Shown piece by piece: positions 44,535-54,039 of a stretch of DNA of 64,000 nucleotides. The notes beneath the pieces were generated by a model. That model searched no databases, was not told where the DNA came from, and saw only the letters and a program-made list of their open reading frames with translations. Source of the stretch: Natronococcus occultus SP4 (GTDB lineage Archaea; Halobacteriota; Halobacteria; Halobacteriales; Natrialbaceae); assembly GCF_000328685.1 (NCBI RefSeq), contig NC_019974.1, forward strand, positions 3,949,217 through 4,013,216, in the 5' to 3' direction. A program made the translations under genes and the position numbers. Each line of letters begins with the position of its first letter. Position 1 is the stretch's first letter.

Positions 44535-45886
44535 ACCCCCTCGAGAGCCTGCGACTCTCCTGGCGCTCGATCCGGGGCCACAAGCTCCGCTCGGCGCTGA
44601 CGACGCTTGGCATCGTGATCGGGATCGCCGCGGTGATCGCGTTCGTCACCCTGGGTGCGAGCCTGCAGGCCGGGATCGTCGGCGACATCAGCCCGGACGA
44701 CCAGCGCAACGTCTACGGCTGGGCGGCCGACCCCGACACCGAGGGCGGGCCGCTGGCGGGCGCCCAGCCGGTCGTCAGCGGCGACGACCTCGAAGCGATC
44801 GAGGATCTCGAGGACGTCGACGCGGCCTACGGGTACGCGCCGATCCAGAGCCAGGCGGTCGCGAGCGGCGACGAGCAGGTCGCCCAGGGCGACGGGGTGA
44901 TCGCGACCGGCCCCTCCTACGTCCGCGAGGACACCCTCCGGGAGGGCCGGCAGTTCGAGCCCGGCGAGCGCGAGGCAGTGCTCAACCCCGCGGCCGCGGG
45001 CCAGTTCGAGGAGAACGTCAGCGTCGGCGACGAGATTACGATCACGATCCTGGGCGGCCAGCAGACAACCGCGGAGGTGGTCGGGATCACCGACAGCAAC
45101 GAGGGGCTGAGCCCGTTCGAGGGGTTCGAGTCCTCGCCGCGGCTCTACGTGTCGACCGACCCCTACTACGTCGAACAGGCCGGCGCCGCGGGGCTCGGCG
45201 ACGACGGGCCGCTCGGGGGAGACGGCAATGAGGACGTCGACGACGGCGAGGACGCGGCCGACGCCGACGACGCCGACCAGGCGGCACAAGCACAGGCCGA
45301 CGGCGGTGACGCACGCTTCATGGCGGTCATCGTCGAAGCCCACTCCGCGGACGGGGACGACGTCGACGCCGCCCGCGAGGCCGCACTCGACTACCTCGAG
45401 AGCGACGACGCCGACGCGAGCGAGTTCCTCGGCGAGGAGCTCGCGATGACGTTCCAGACTAGCGCCGAGTTGCTCCAGCAGCTCGAGGACGTCCTCGAGC
45501 TGTTACAGAACTTCATCGTCGGCATCGCGGCGATCTCCCTGCTGGTGGGCTCGATCGGGATCGCGAACATCATGCTCGTCAGCGTCACCGAACGGACCCG
45601 CGAGATCGGGATCATGAAAGCCGTCGGCGCCCAGAACCGCGACGTGCTCGGACTGTTCCTCGCCGAGGCGGTGATCCTGGGGGTCGTCGGCGCGATCCTG
45701 GGAACCGCGCTCGGGCTGGCCGCGGGCTATCTCGGCGCCTGGTACATCGACCTGCCGCTGGTCTACCCCCTCGAGTACGTCGCGCTCGCGATCGCCGTCG
45801 GCGTCCTCGTGGGGATCCTCTCGGGGCTGTATCCGGCCTGGCGGGCGGCCCGGACGGATCCGATCGACGCGCTCAGATACGAGTGA
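44531..45886 (+). CDS. MacB/FtsX-type ABC permease
   Basis: A 451-residue protein. An N-terminal helix ([20 protein letters not shown]) is followed by a large periplasm-like domain and then three C-terminal helices of the FtsX domain ([29 protein letters not shown] onward, then the closing helices). A run of acidic residues, rich in D, A and G, at about 222-258 interrupts the extracellular domain and probably is a flexible linker. MacB partners act with MacA in bacteria; no MacA is next to it here. Confidence 0.9.
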   Translation: MNPLESLRLSWRSIRGHKLRSALTTLGIVIGIAAVIAFVTLGASLQAGIVGDISPDDQRNVYGWAADPDTEGGPLAGAQPVVSGDDLEAIEDLEDVDAAYGYAPIQSQAVASGDEQVAQGDGVIATGPSYVREDTLREGRQFEPGEREAVLNPAAAGQFEENVSVGDEITITILGGQQTTAEVVGITDSNEGLSPFEGFESSPRLYVSTDPYYVEQAGAAGLGDDGPLGGDGNEDVDDGEDAADADDADQAAQAQADGGDARFMAVIVEAHSADGDDVDAAREAALDYLESDDADASEFLGEELAMTFQTSAELLQQLEDVLELLQNFIVGIAAISLLVGSIGIANIMLVSVTERTREIGIMKAVGAQNRDVLGLFLAEAVILGVVGAILGTALGLAAGYLGAWYIDLPLVYPLEYVALAIAVGVLVGILSGLYPAWRAARTDPIDALRYE

Positions 45887-45906
45887 CTGGCCGACCGACA
45901 AAGCAT

Positions 45907-46060
45907 ATGGCCCCGATTTGGGAGTCGGGTGGTCTGCAACGCCGACACGTCCTCGCGGCGGTCTGCGGAGCCGGCACCGTCGGCGTCGCCGGCCGTCTCG
46001 GCGGTGAGTGCCCGCCCCGGACGGACGATCGAACGTCGGCGCTTTTCGAGTTCGTGTGGG
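45907..46060 (+). pseudogene. Remnant of a Tat-exported protein
   Basis: From ATG 45907 the frame reads a Tat-type leader: LQRRHVLAAVCGAGTVGVAG, a twin arginine followed by a hydrophobic stretch and small residues near 25. After GRLGGECPPRTDD the sequence stops looking like a protein and runs antisense over the next gene's end. It looks like a secreted protein gene cut back to its leader. It lies between the MacB-like permease and a convergent DUF5518 gene. Confidence 0.35.
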
Positions 46061-46639
46061 CTACTCGTCTCGCTCGCGGTCCCGGGTTTCGTGCCACCGC
46101 GAGGGATCGAGGTCGTCGTCCTCGGGCTCGGCAACCGGTTCGTTTCGCGAGGACGGTTCCGGGTCGGACCGATCGGTCGCGTCCTCGTCCCGCTCGCGCG
46201 GTTGCGCCCCGGAACGATGCGGCGGATCCCGTCGCCTCGTGCCGATCGTCTCCCGCGTCCGCGCGTGTCGTCGAGGATACTCTCGCGCGAGGTAGGCGCC
46301 GAGATACCCCCCGAGCAGCGACAGGCCGACGGTGTAGACGAACGCGAACAGGACGCCGACGAGGATCAACAGAACGACGAACGCAAAGCCCTCCGCAGGT
46401 GCGGCGGCGACGCCGAACCCGAACCCGACGAACCCGATTCCCAGCACGGCAACGGCGGCGATCGGAACGAACGTGATCGCACCGGCGAGGGCGCCGACGA
46501 TCGCCCCGTCCCGGTCGTTCGGGCCCTCGAGAAAGCCCGCGACCGCGCCGCCGATGACCGTCGAGAACGGGATAAAGGAGAGGACGATACCGACGACGGC
46601 ACCGATGATCGCGTTGATGATCGTTCGGCCACTGACCAT
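46061..46639 (-). CDS. DUF5518 membrane protein
   Basis: A 192-residue membrane protein. Four helices are predicted in a Gly/Ala-rich pattern (NAIIGAVVGIVLSFIPFSTVIGGAVAGFL; GAIVGALAGAITFVPIAAVAVLGIGFVG; LLILVGVLFAFVYTVGLSLLGGYLGAY), followed by a basic, acidic, low-complexity C-terminal tail of about 60 residues. This fits the haloarchaeal DUF5518 family. Function unknown. I use ATG 46639 (MVSGRTIINA). Confidence 0.78.
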   Translation of the reverse strand: MVSGRTIINAIIGAVVGIVLSFIPFSTVIGGAVAGFLEGPNDRDGAIVGALAGAITFVPIAAVAVLGIGFVGFGFGVAAAPAEGFAFVVLLILVGVLFAFVYTVGLSLLGGYLGAYLAREYPRRHARTRETIGTRRRDPPHRSGAQPRERDEDATDRSDPEPSSRNEPVAEPEDDDLDPSRWHETRDRERDE

Positions 46640-46689
46640 GTGGGACCGACGATGAGCAGGGAGAAAGGCGTGTTGGGTGTCGCTGCCGG

Positions 46690-47787
46690 TCAGTCGTCGG
46701 TCGGGACCTCGGATTCCACGTCGGCGCTCGACGCTCGCGTGCCGCCGTTCTCGGAGTCGGGCGACGCGAGCTCCGCGAGGCTCACGTCGCCGTTGACCTC
46801 GTCGGCGAGCAGCTCGATCGCTTCGACGAAGATCGCGACGATCAGCGGACCGACCACGATCCCGATCGCGCCGAGGGTGAAGAGTCCGCCGGTGAAACCG
46901 ACGAAGTAGAGGCTTCCCGGCAGCCCGGCCGAGCGGCGGGCGAGACGGGGTCTGACGACGATGTCGGGCAGCCAGGCGACGAGCGTGATGCCGAGGACGC
47001 CGACCAGCGCCGCCGCGGCGAGTTCGTCCGCGGCGACGTGATAGAGCGCGATCGGGGCGATCAACAGGCTCGGGCCGATGATCGGTACGAACTGCAAGAT
47101 CGCGGCGAACAGCGCGAGGGTAAACGCCATCTCGTACCCGAGCAGGTGAAAGAGGGGGTAGCCGATCAGCAGGGAGGCGAGCGACGTCGCGAGCTGCAGG
47201 ACGTAGATCGCGTACAGCGTCTCCCGAGCCCGGACGGCGAGCGCTCGAACGACGCCCCGATACTCGTGGGGAACGGGCGCGATCGCGGCGCGTGCGGCGG
47301 CGTCGCCCTTGTACAGCAGGGCGAACAGCAGGATGACGAACAGCGCGAACTTGATCGCGAGCACCGGTAACGACGAGGCAAGCGAGACGGCGACGTCCCG
47401 GAGAAAGCCCACCGCGAGCGCCTGGACCTCCCTGGTCTCGATCGTGTAGGTCATCTCGAGGACCGTCACCGGGATCTCGGCCGGCGCCTCCTCGATGAGG
47501 GCGACCACCTCGTCGACCCGGAAGTACAGCGTGAGGACGATCGGCGCGAACACCGCGGTCGCGCTCACGAAGCCGACGAGCGTCGCGCCGACGGCTGCGG
47601 CCCACTCGCCGAGGCCGCGCCTGACCAGCCAGCCATGGACCGGAACCAGAACGTATGCGACCGTTAACGCGAAGAGGATCGTTCCAAGCACCTCGAGCAG
47701 GATCGCGCCGGTCAGCAGACCCAGCAACGCCACGACGCCGCCGAGGACGTAGCGCCGTCGCCGCGGGGAGTTTGCGGTGGCTGTCAC
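46690..47787 (-). CDS. AI-2E family transporter
   Basis: A 365-residue membrane protein with eight predicted helices, typical of the AI-2E/YdiK family: VVALLGLLTGAILLEVLGTILFALTVAYVLVPVHGWLVRRGL at the start and ILQFVPIIGPSLLIAPIALY near 225, GGLFTLGAIGIVVGPLIVAIFVEAIELL near 305. Members have been linked to AI-2 export and sodium/proton antiport; the substrate in haloarchaea is unknown. It lies upstream of the DUF5518 gene on the same strand. Confidence 0.92.
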   Translation of the reverse strand: MTATANSPRRRRYVLGGVVALLGLLTGAILLEVLGTILFALTVAYVLVPVHGWLVRRGLGEWAAAVGATLVGFVSATAVFAPIVLTLYFRVDEVVALIEEAPAEIPVTVLEMTYTIETREVQALAVGFLRDVAVSLASSLPVLAIKFALFVILLFALLYKGDAAARAAIAPVPHEYRGVVRALAVRARETLYAIYVLQLATSLASLLIGYPLFHLLGYEMAFTLALFAAILQFVPIIGPSLLIAPIALYHVAADELAAAALVGVLGITLVAWLPDIVVRPRLARRSAGLPGSLYFVGFTGGLFTLGAIGIVVGPLIVAIFVEAIELLADEVNGDVSLAELASPDSENGGTRASSADVESEVPTDD

Positions 47788-47888
47788 ACCGACCGGTCGG
47801 CGTCGACCGTCAAAGCTTTTCTGAGACGGGACGCCCCGTCGCCGGGGTGATCCCCGGGCTTAAGACGACACGGAGAGTCACTACCCGT

Positions 47889-49067
47889 ATGAATCGGCGT
47901 GCGGTCGTGCGGGCCGTCGGCGTCGGAGCGCTCACTGGAGCCGCCGGCTGTTTCTCCCGCGAGGACGACGAGGACGACGCCGACGACGCGACCGATCGGG
48001 ACGACGTCGAACCCGACGAGCCCGATCTCGAGGGCGTCCTCCGGGTCGCGACGACCGAGTCGATGGTCGTCGGCGAGCGGGCAGTCGGCGACTGGCTCAG
48101 GGAGGCCTTCGAGGAGGAGTTTCCCGACGCCGAACTCCAGTGGACCGTCCCGGAGGCCGGCCTCGAACACTACCGCAGGCGCGTCGAACAGGACGCCGAG
48201 ATCGACGCTGACGTCTACCTCGGGCTCACGCCGCCCGATCTGGCCGACCTCGACGCGAGGCTCGCCCCCGAGACCCCGTTTCGCGAACTCAACGACGAGC
48301 GGCTCCCGGCGACGGATCGGTTCCGCGATGACCTCGCGTTCGGCGATCCCTGGGATCGGGTCGTCCCCACCGGGGTGCGCTACAGCTGTCTGTGGTACGA
48401 CGAGAACGATCTCGAGGCAGCCAACGGACCGGAGGAGTCAAGCGACGACGCGGACGAGGACGACCTCGAGGTACCCGACGCGCTGGAGGAGCTACCCGAC
48501 GGCGCCTACGAGGACGCGCTGGTGGCCCCCGATCCCGGTCGTTCCGACGCCGGGCTCGCCTTCCTGCTGTGGGTGATCGAGACCGTCGGCGAGGACGAGT
48601 TCATCAGGTACTGGGGGGAGCTCGACGAGAACGGACTCGAGCTCACCGACGACTGGGAGGGGACAGTGACGGCGTTCGCGGACGGCCACCGACCGCTCGC
48701 GGCCGGCTACACGACCGACGCGGCGTACGCCGAGCGCGAGGGATGGGAGACCGACGGCTGGGAGGTCGTATTTCCCGACGAGCGGGGGTACGAGACGCCG
48801 ATCGGTGCGGCCGTCTTCGAGGACGCCGTGGAGGTCGATCTCGCCTACGACTTCCTGAATTTCCTGCTCTCGGCCGACATCCAGGCCGAACTCGCCGTGC
48901 GTCACTCACAGATCCCGGCCCTCAGCCGGGCGTTTCTCGATCTTGACGAGTCGTTCGAGGACGCTATCGCGGTTCCCTCCGAGCCCGTCTCGATCGGGTA
49001 CGATCGGCTCCGAGAGGAGCTCACAGGCTGGCGGGACGCGTGGGCGAACGCGTTTCCCGTCCGCTGA
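47889..49067 (+). CDS. ABC transporter substrate-binding lipoprotein (thiamine/iron type), orphan
   Basis: A 392-residue secreted lipoprotein. MNRRAVVRAVGVGALTGAAGC shows the twin arginine and AGC lipobox. The mature part resembles ThiB/iron-type binding proteins: LRVATTESMVVGERAVGDWL, FEEEFPDAELQWTV, then the inserted acidic loop near 180-205, PDPGRSDAGLAFLLWV and IGAAVFEDAVEVDLAYDFLNFLLS. A ThiB-like (thiamine) role is possible. No permease or ATPase gene is beside it, so its partners must lie elsewhere or it works as a sensor. Confidence 0.8.
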   Translation: MNRRAVVRAVGVGALTGAAGCFSREDDEDDADDATDRDDVEPDEPDLEGVLRVATTESMVVGERAVGDWLREAFEEEFPDAELQWTVPEAGLEHYRRRVEQDAEIDADVYLGLTPPDLADLDARLAPETPFRELNDERLPATDRFRDDLAFGDPWDRVVPTGVRYSCLWYDENDLEAANGPEESSDDADEDDLEVPDALEELPDGAYEDALVAPDPGRSDAGLAFLLWVIETVGEDEFIRYWGELDENGLELTDDWEGTVTAFADGHRPLAAGYTTDAAYAEREGWETDGWEVVFPDERGYETPIGAAVFEDAVEVDLAYDFLNFLLSADIQAELAVRHSQIPALSRAFLDLDESFEDAIAVPSEPVSIGYDRLREELTGWRDAWANAFPVR

Positions 49068-49096
49068 GACCCCCCGGCACCGCGCCGTTCGACGCC

Positions 49097-51481
49097 TCAG
49101 GAGCGTCGCGACCGGAACCGGTCGAGCCCGACCTCGAGCATGTCGGGGCTGACGGGCTGGAACTCGCCGTCGTCGGGGAGGTACTCCCGCACCGAGTCCC
49201 AGCTGTCCCGGGCGTAGCGCTCGTCGAGCAACACGCGGACGCCGACGTCCTCGGCCGAGCGGATGACCCGACCGACCGCCTGGCGGGCCTTCCGAACCGC
49301 CGGGATCGTCAACGCGTACTCGAAGCCGTCGCCGAAGGCGTCGTCGTAGGCCCGGCGCACGGCCGTCGTCCGCGGACTCGAGGTGTTGACGATCGGGACG
49401 CCACAGACCACGGCTGCAGAGAGTCGGTCGCCGCTGTAGTCGACCCCCTCGGTGAGCGTCCCTCGAAGACTCGTGACGAGCACCTTCCCCTCGCCCGCAA
49501 AGAAGTCGCTCTTGAGCGACTGGGTCGTCTCGTCGTCGCTGGCGGAATCGAGCAGCACGGGCTTCTCGATCCGGTCCTCGAGGGCGCCCGCGATCCACTC
49601 GGCCTCCGCGTAGCTGGGCATCCCGACGAGGACGTTGCCGGGGAGGCGAGCGACCTTCGCGGCCGCGTCGGCGTAGTGGGTCCGCGTGGGATTGGTCTCG
49701 CCGGGCCGCCCCCGGTTGTCGTAGGTGTATTTGGGCGCAGCAACCGCGAAGCTCTCGCGGTTCTCCTCGGGGAAGTGGAGCCCGTACCGGCGTTCGACGA
49801 CCGGTCGATCCTTCTCGTCGGCGAGATAGTCCAGGCCAGTCACCTCGGTGAACGCCGCGACGGGCTCGAGGGTCGCGCTCATCAGAATCCCGCCGCCGAA
49901 CGCCGCCAGCCGATCGCCGATCGCGTCGCTTGGCACACAGTTGTGTAAAGCGAGCCTGGCGGTGTAGGCCCGTCGCCAGGAGTCGGCCGGCTCGGTCTCG
50001 TCCCAGGTGCGTTCCAGTTCGATCTCCCGGAAGTAGTCGGTGTGATCGCGGCGGTACCACTCGCCGAGGACGCGGCCGACGGCGGGGGCCGCGCGGGTTC
50101 GGTCCTCGTCCTCGGCCTCGTTTAACACGCGCTCGACGACGGCACCGACGTCCTCGGCCCGGACCCAGACGGCGTCGCTGTAGCCCGCGTCGGCGGCCCA
50201 CTCGGTGAGGTCGTCGACAGCGGGTTCCTGCGGGTCGCGCAGAGGAATCTCCGCGTCCGAGAGCTCGGTGAGGTTCGACTGCCACCCCCGGTGGTTCCGG
50301 TCGAGGTGGGCGGTGACGCGACGGTCGAGCTCCTCCCGGAGGTCCCGAACGAACTCGAGGGTGCGGGAGAGCTCCTCGAAAGAGACGTCGCTGTCCTCGA
50401 GCTCGCCCCGGACGAGGTCGGCGTCGGCGGTCTTCGAACCGCCCTGGGCCTCCCGTCCCTCGCGCTCGAACCGGATCGGCTGGAGCACTCGAGAGAGCTC
50501 CGTCTCGGCGTCCCGTAACGTCTGGTCGGCGACGCCGTCACTGACCAGATCGCGCACGCGTGGCTCGAGCATGTGGGCCTCGTCGCAGACGACAAACGTC
50601 GAGTCGTCGAGCAGGGCGCCGGTGAACGCGGTCGTCGTGGTGGGATCGAACGCGTGGTAGTAGTTGCCGATGACGACCTCGACGTGGCCCAGCGCGGCGC
50701 CCATCACCGAATGGGGACAGGTGCCGTGACGGACCGACCGCGCGACGAGGTCGTCGGGGGTCAACATCCCGGTCGCGGTGAAATCAAAGGGGACGGCCTC
50801 GGCGGGGTCGTCGTCCTCCTCGTCAGGCAAGTCCTCGAGGTACTGGGCGTAGAACGGGCAGTACTCCGTCTCGGCGCCGACCGCGCCGCCATCGCTGTAG
50901 GTCGACATCTCCGGCGGGTAGGCCGCGGTCTCCCCGGCGGTCTCGAGGAACCGTCCCGTCGCGCCCGTCGCTCCGCTGTCGGCGAGCCCGGTCTGTTGCT
51001 GGCGGGCGCGGGCGGTCAGCGTCCCCGCAGTCGTCTCGCCGCCCTCGCCCGTGAGGTCGCGGGTGCGCTCGCGCAGGCTCTCGCAGCGATCGTAGACGTT
51101 GCCGTCGTCGATTCCTCCTGCACCGGCGCGGTTGTACGGACAGACGTCGGCCTTCCCGACCAGCGTCAGCCCCGAGACGGGGTTCCAGTCGTCGGGCAGG
51201 TTCTCGTTGATCGTCTCGAGGTCGTCCTCGAACTGGCGCAGCTGCTGTTTGACGCTCGTGAGGACGAAGACGCGCTCGTAGTCGGTGTTGGGGTCGCGCA
51301 CGAGGTCAATCCCGGCCGTGAGCGCGATCATCGTCTTTCCGGTGCCACAGGCCCCCTCGACGACGGTGTAGCCGCCATCGCGAGCGGTTTCGATGGCGGT
51401 CTCGATACCGTCGACCTGCTCGTCGTAGGGCTGGGGGTGGCCGAAGATCGAGCGCCAGTCGGTCATTCCTGCCGTACTCAT
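49097..51481 (-). CDS. XPD/DinG-family helicase
   Basis: A 794-residue SF2 helicase of the XPD/DinG class. Walker A GACGTGKTM is near residue 44, the DEAH box (VCDEAHMLEP) near 298, and the C-terminal motif VI region is KARQAVGRVIRSAED near 725. Candidate Fe-S cysteines occur at VCPYNR, DRCESL, EYCPFY and GTCPHS between 110 and 260, matching the four-cysteine arrangement of XPD-like enzymes. It would unwind DNA in repair or replication-linked tasks. Confidence 0.92.
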   Translation of the reverse strand: MSTAGMTDWRSIFGHPQPYDEQVDGIETAIETARDGGYTVVEGACGTGKTMIALTAGIDLVRDPNTDYERVFVLTSVKQQLRQFEDDLETINENLPDDWNPVSGLTLVGKADVCPYNRAGAGGIDDGNVYDRCESLRERTRDLTGEGGETTAGTLTARARQQQTGLADSGATGATGRFLETAGETAAYPPEMSTYSDGGAVGAETEYCPFYAQYLEDLPDEEDDDPAEAVPFDFTATGMLTPDDLVARSVRHGTCPHSVMGAALGHVEVVIGNYYHAFDPTTTTAFTGALLDDSTFVVCDEAHMLEPRVRDLVSDGVADQTLRDAETELSRVLQPIRFEREGREAQGGSKTADADLVRGELEDSDVSFEELSRTLEFVRDLREELDRRVTAHLDRNHRGWQSNLTELSDAEIPLRDPQEPAVDDLTEWAADAGYSDAVWVRAEDVGAVVERVLNEAEDEDRTRAAPAVGRVLGEWYRRDHTDYFREIELERTWDETEPADSWRRAYTARLALHNCVPSDAIGDRLAAFGGGILMSATLEPVAAFTEVTGLDYLADEKDRPVVERRYGLHFPEENRESFAVAAPKYTYDNRGRPGETNPTRTHYADAAAKVARLPGNVLVGMPSYAEAEWIAGALEDRIEKPVLLDSASDDETTQSLKSDFFAGEGKVLVTSLRGTLTEGVDYSGDRLSAAVVCGVPIVNTSSPRTTAVRRAYDDAFGDGFEYALTIPAVRKARQAVGRVIRSAEDVGVRVLLDERYARDSWDSVREYLPDDGEFQPVSPDMLEVGLDRFRSRRS

Positions 51482-51571
51482 CGTCGGTCGCTCATAGCGT
51501 TGACGAACCGTAGCCGCGGCTTCGGTTATAAAGCTCGGAGATCCTCGGCCGGGAACCGACGAGGACTCGCG

Positions 51572-52195
51572 TCACCGGCTCCGGGGGTCGGTCGCCAGCT
51601 CGACCAAGCGCACGAGGACGCGCTTGACCGCGAGGACCGACTCGCGGAAGACCGGTGCGCCGTCGTAGAGCCACAGCAGGGCGGCAAACCCGGTCGCACC
51701 GAGCATGAGCAGGGCGTACGTCGACGGATCGTCGGAGAACAGCTCCTGGTGGTAGTTCCCCAGGAGGACGAAGAACTGGTCGGTAAAGCCGGTGTGCTCG
51801 TGGGCGTGGTGGTAAACCTCGTCCGGTTGGAACGGCCACAGCAGGATCCAGAAGCTGAGGTGGCCGTCCCGGACATAGCCGTCGACGACGTCAGCAGGCA
51901 GATGCAGCAGGTAGCCGACGGCGAACGCGAGTCCAGCACGAGGGCGGCCGTACGACCGGGCGAGCGCGCCGACGGCGATCGACAGCGGGACGGCAAAGAA
52001 GATCGAGTGGCCGAGCGCGTAGCCGATCTCGAAGACGTCGTACTCCCAGGCCAGCGGTTTGTCGATCAGATCCGGAAGGACGGAGGCGAAGACGACCGCG
52101 AACGCCTCGAGTCCGCCGGGCGAGTCGCGGTAGTAGACGTGGCAAAACAGCGAGTACGCGACGTATCCCATGATCGCGTGTTCCCAGGGCCACAT
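51572..52195 (-). CDS. Membrane-bound metal-dependent hydrolase (YdjM/DUF457 type)
   Basis: A 207-residue membrane protein. It begins MWPWEHAIMGYVAYSLF and contains PDLIDKPLAW, GHSIFFAVPLSI and YLLHLPADVVDGYVRDGHLSF, with the D/H-rich loops typical of the YdjM/DUF457 membrane-bound metal-dependent hydrolase group. Metal and substrate are unknown; some members affect lipid or damage responses. A gap of 90 nt separates it from the upstream helicase stop region. Confidence 0.82.
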   Translation of the reverse strand: MWPWEHAIMGYVAYSLFCHVYYRDSPGGLEAFAVVFASVLPDLIDKPLAWEYDVFEIGYALGHSIFFAVPLSIAVGALARSYGRPRAGLAFAVGYLLHLPADVVDGYVRDGHLSFWILLWPFQPDEVYHHAHEHTGFTDQFFVLLGNYHQELFSDDPSTYALLMLGATGFAALLWLYDGAPVFRESVLAVKRVLVRLVELATDPRSR

Positions 52196-52258
52196 ACGGA
52201 TTCAGGTCACCTCTTTGATAGCATTCATTTCGTTTGTGTTGTTACTCATTGGTTGACG

Positions 52259-53224
52259 CTACCTGTCGTTGACGATTGCAAACACGTAGACAAGGATCGC
52301 GACGAGAACGATCGCCGGTCCGGTCGCAATGTCGAGGTAATACGAGGAGAGAATGCCGGCGAGAACAGCGATCTCGCCGAACAGAATCGAGAGAGCGAGG
52401 CCGCGGTTGAAGTTGCTCGTCAGTTGCATTGCGGCCGCGACGGGAACGACGAGCATCGCGGCGACGAGGATCGCACCGAGGATCTGCATCGCCGCGACGA
52501 CGACCAGCGCCGTCACGACGATCAGGAGCGTATCGTAGAACCAAACGTTGATCCGAGCCAGTCGCGCCGCTTCGCGGTCGAACGTGATGAACAACAACTG
52601 CTTGTGGGTCAGCCCCACCATGCCGACGACCAGTATCGTGAGCGCGACCATCAGCTGGACGTTCTCGAAGGGAACGAACAGGATGTTGCCGAACAGGTAG
52701 CTCTCGATCTCGCGACCGAACGCGACACCCTCGCCGTAGGAGATGACGGCGACCCCGACGGCGAACCCCCCGGTCAGGATGATCGCCAGCGGAACGTCGG
52801 CGTAGGCGTCCGTCGTCACGGCGAGATACTGGAGCCCGAGCGCGGCGAGGACGGCGGCGATCAGCGCGAAGACCAGCGGATAGTTCAGCCACTCGACGCT
52901 CGCGCCGACCACGAGTCCGATCGCTACGCCGCCGAACGCGGTGTGAGCGAGAGCCTCTCCGATGAGTGCCATCTGCCGGTTAACGACGTAGGCGCCGACG
53001 AGCGGCGCGGCGATCCCGACGAGAACGCCGGCCGTAATGCCGTGCTGAAGGAACGTACTACAGACCAGCCAGGAGTCGATTGCTCCGCAGGTCGTTCCCC
53101 AGAACGCGTCGAAAAGCGGCGGGAAAACCCAGTAGACGAACGCGGCGGTAGCGAGCACTGCCGCAGGAAGACCGACCGCGGTCGCCGTCAGCCCGCGCCG
53201 GGACCGGAACGTATCGTCGTTCAT
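52259..53224 (-). CDS. Metal (Mn/Zn) ABC transporter permease
   Basis: A 321-residue ABC-3 permease with eight or nine helices. It includes the core segment GIAAPLVGAYVVNRQMALIGEALAHTAFGGVAIGLVVG near 85-120 and the later VVVAAMQILGAILVAAMLVVPVAAAMQL. This is the ZnuB/MntB family. The ATG at 53224 follows the ATPase stop by 2 nt. It belongs to the same operon as the binding lipoprotein and ATPase upstream. Confidence 0.92.
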   Translation of the reverse strand: MNDDTFRSRRGLTATAVGLPAAVLATAAFVYWVFPPLFDAFWGTTCGAIDSWLVCSTFLQHGITAGVLVGIAAPLVGAYVVNRQMALIGEALAHTAFGGVAIGLVVGASVEWLNYPLVFALIAAVLAALGLQYLAVTTDAYADVPLAIILTGGFAVGVAVISYGEGVAFGREIESYLFGNILFVPFENVQLMVALTILVVGMVGLTHKQLLFITFDREAARLARINVWFYDTLLIVVTALVVVAAMQILGAILVAAMLVVPVAAAMQLTSNFNRGLALSILFGEIAVLAGILSSYYLDIATGPAIVLVAILVYVFAIVNDR

Positions 53225-53226
53225 CG

Positions 53227-53979
53227 TCAGTCTCCCGAGGCAACGCCCGTCGACCGCGCTGCTCGCGCCGAGCTGAACGCGCGTTCGAGTGCGTCGGTTT
53301 CGAGGAACCGTTCCGTATCGCAGTGTTCGTAGAGCTCGCGGTTGAGACACGCGATCGTATCGGCGTGCTCGGTGACGACGCCGATATCGTGTTCGATCAG
53401 GACGATCGTGATCCCCGCCTCGTTGAGTTCGTGTAACAGATCGTAGAACGCGTCCCGCGAGTCGGCGTCGACCCCGACCGTCGGCTCGTCGAGCGCCAGC
53501 AGATCGGCTTTGGACGCGAGCGCGCGAGCGATGTACGTCCGCTGTTTTTGTCCACCCGAGAGCGAGCTGATCTGTCGGTCGGCCAGGTCGACGATACCGA
53601 CCTGCTCGAGGGCGTCGTCGACGATCCGATGATCGTCGGACCCGAGAGGCGAGAGGCCGGCGTGGGCGTACCGTCCCATCCGTACGACCTCACGGACGGA
53701 GATCGGCATCGTCGTGTCGGCCTCCGAGGACTGCTGTGAGACGTAGCCGAGACGGGTCCCCTCGTCGAACGACGTCGCGTCGGTGCCGAACAGCTCGACA
53801 GTCCCCGTATCCGGCGTCTGCAGTCCCAGCAGGATTTTCAACAGGGTCGTCTTCCCGGAGCCGTTCGGTCCGATCAATCCCAGGAAATCGCCAGCTTCGA
53901 CCGTAAGAGAGACGTCTTTGACCACGGGCTGGTCGTCGTACGCGAAGGTGACGTTCTCGGCGGCTATTACAGCGTTCAT
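53227..53979 (-). CDS. Metal (Mn/Zn) ABC transporter ATP-binding protein
   Basis: A 250-residue ZnuC/MntA-type ATPase from ATG 53979. Walker A GPNGSGKTT is near residue 39, the signature LSGGQKQR near 142 and Walker B LLALDEPTVGVD near 162. It powers the permease encoded just downstream. I ignore a longer start at 54018 because similarity begins at MNAVIAAENVTF. About 60 nt separate it from the binding-protein stop. Confidence 0.93.
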   Translation of the reverse strand: MNAVIAAENVTFAYDDQPVVKDVSLTVEAGDFLGLIGPNGSGKTTLLKILLGLQTPDTGTVELFGTDATSFDEGTRLGYVSQQSSEADTTMPISVREVVRMGRYAHAGLSPLGSDDHRIVDDALEQVGIVDLADRQISSLSGGQKQRTYIARALASKADLLALDEPTVGVDADSRDAFYDLLHELNEAGITIVLIEHDIGVVTEHADTIACLNRELYEHCDTERFLETDALERAFSSARAARSTGVASGD

Positions 53980-54039
53980 TTGAGGTTGGTAACCAGTTTT
54001 TGCTCTTGGGCTATCCAAATCTTTCGAGACTGCTAACTC

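Noticed and set aside
50573..53332. A very long open frame (919 codons) on the plus strand
   Set aside because: It runs antisense over the XPD-like helicase, the membrane hydrolase and the metal permease. High-GC, G/C-rich third positions keep the opposite strand open; the minus-strand proteins are the recognisable ones.
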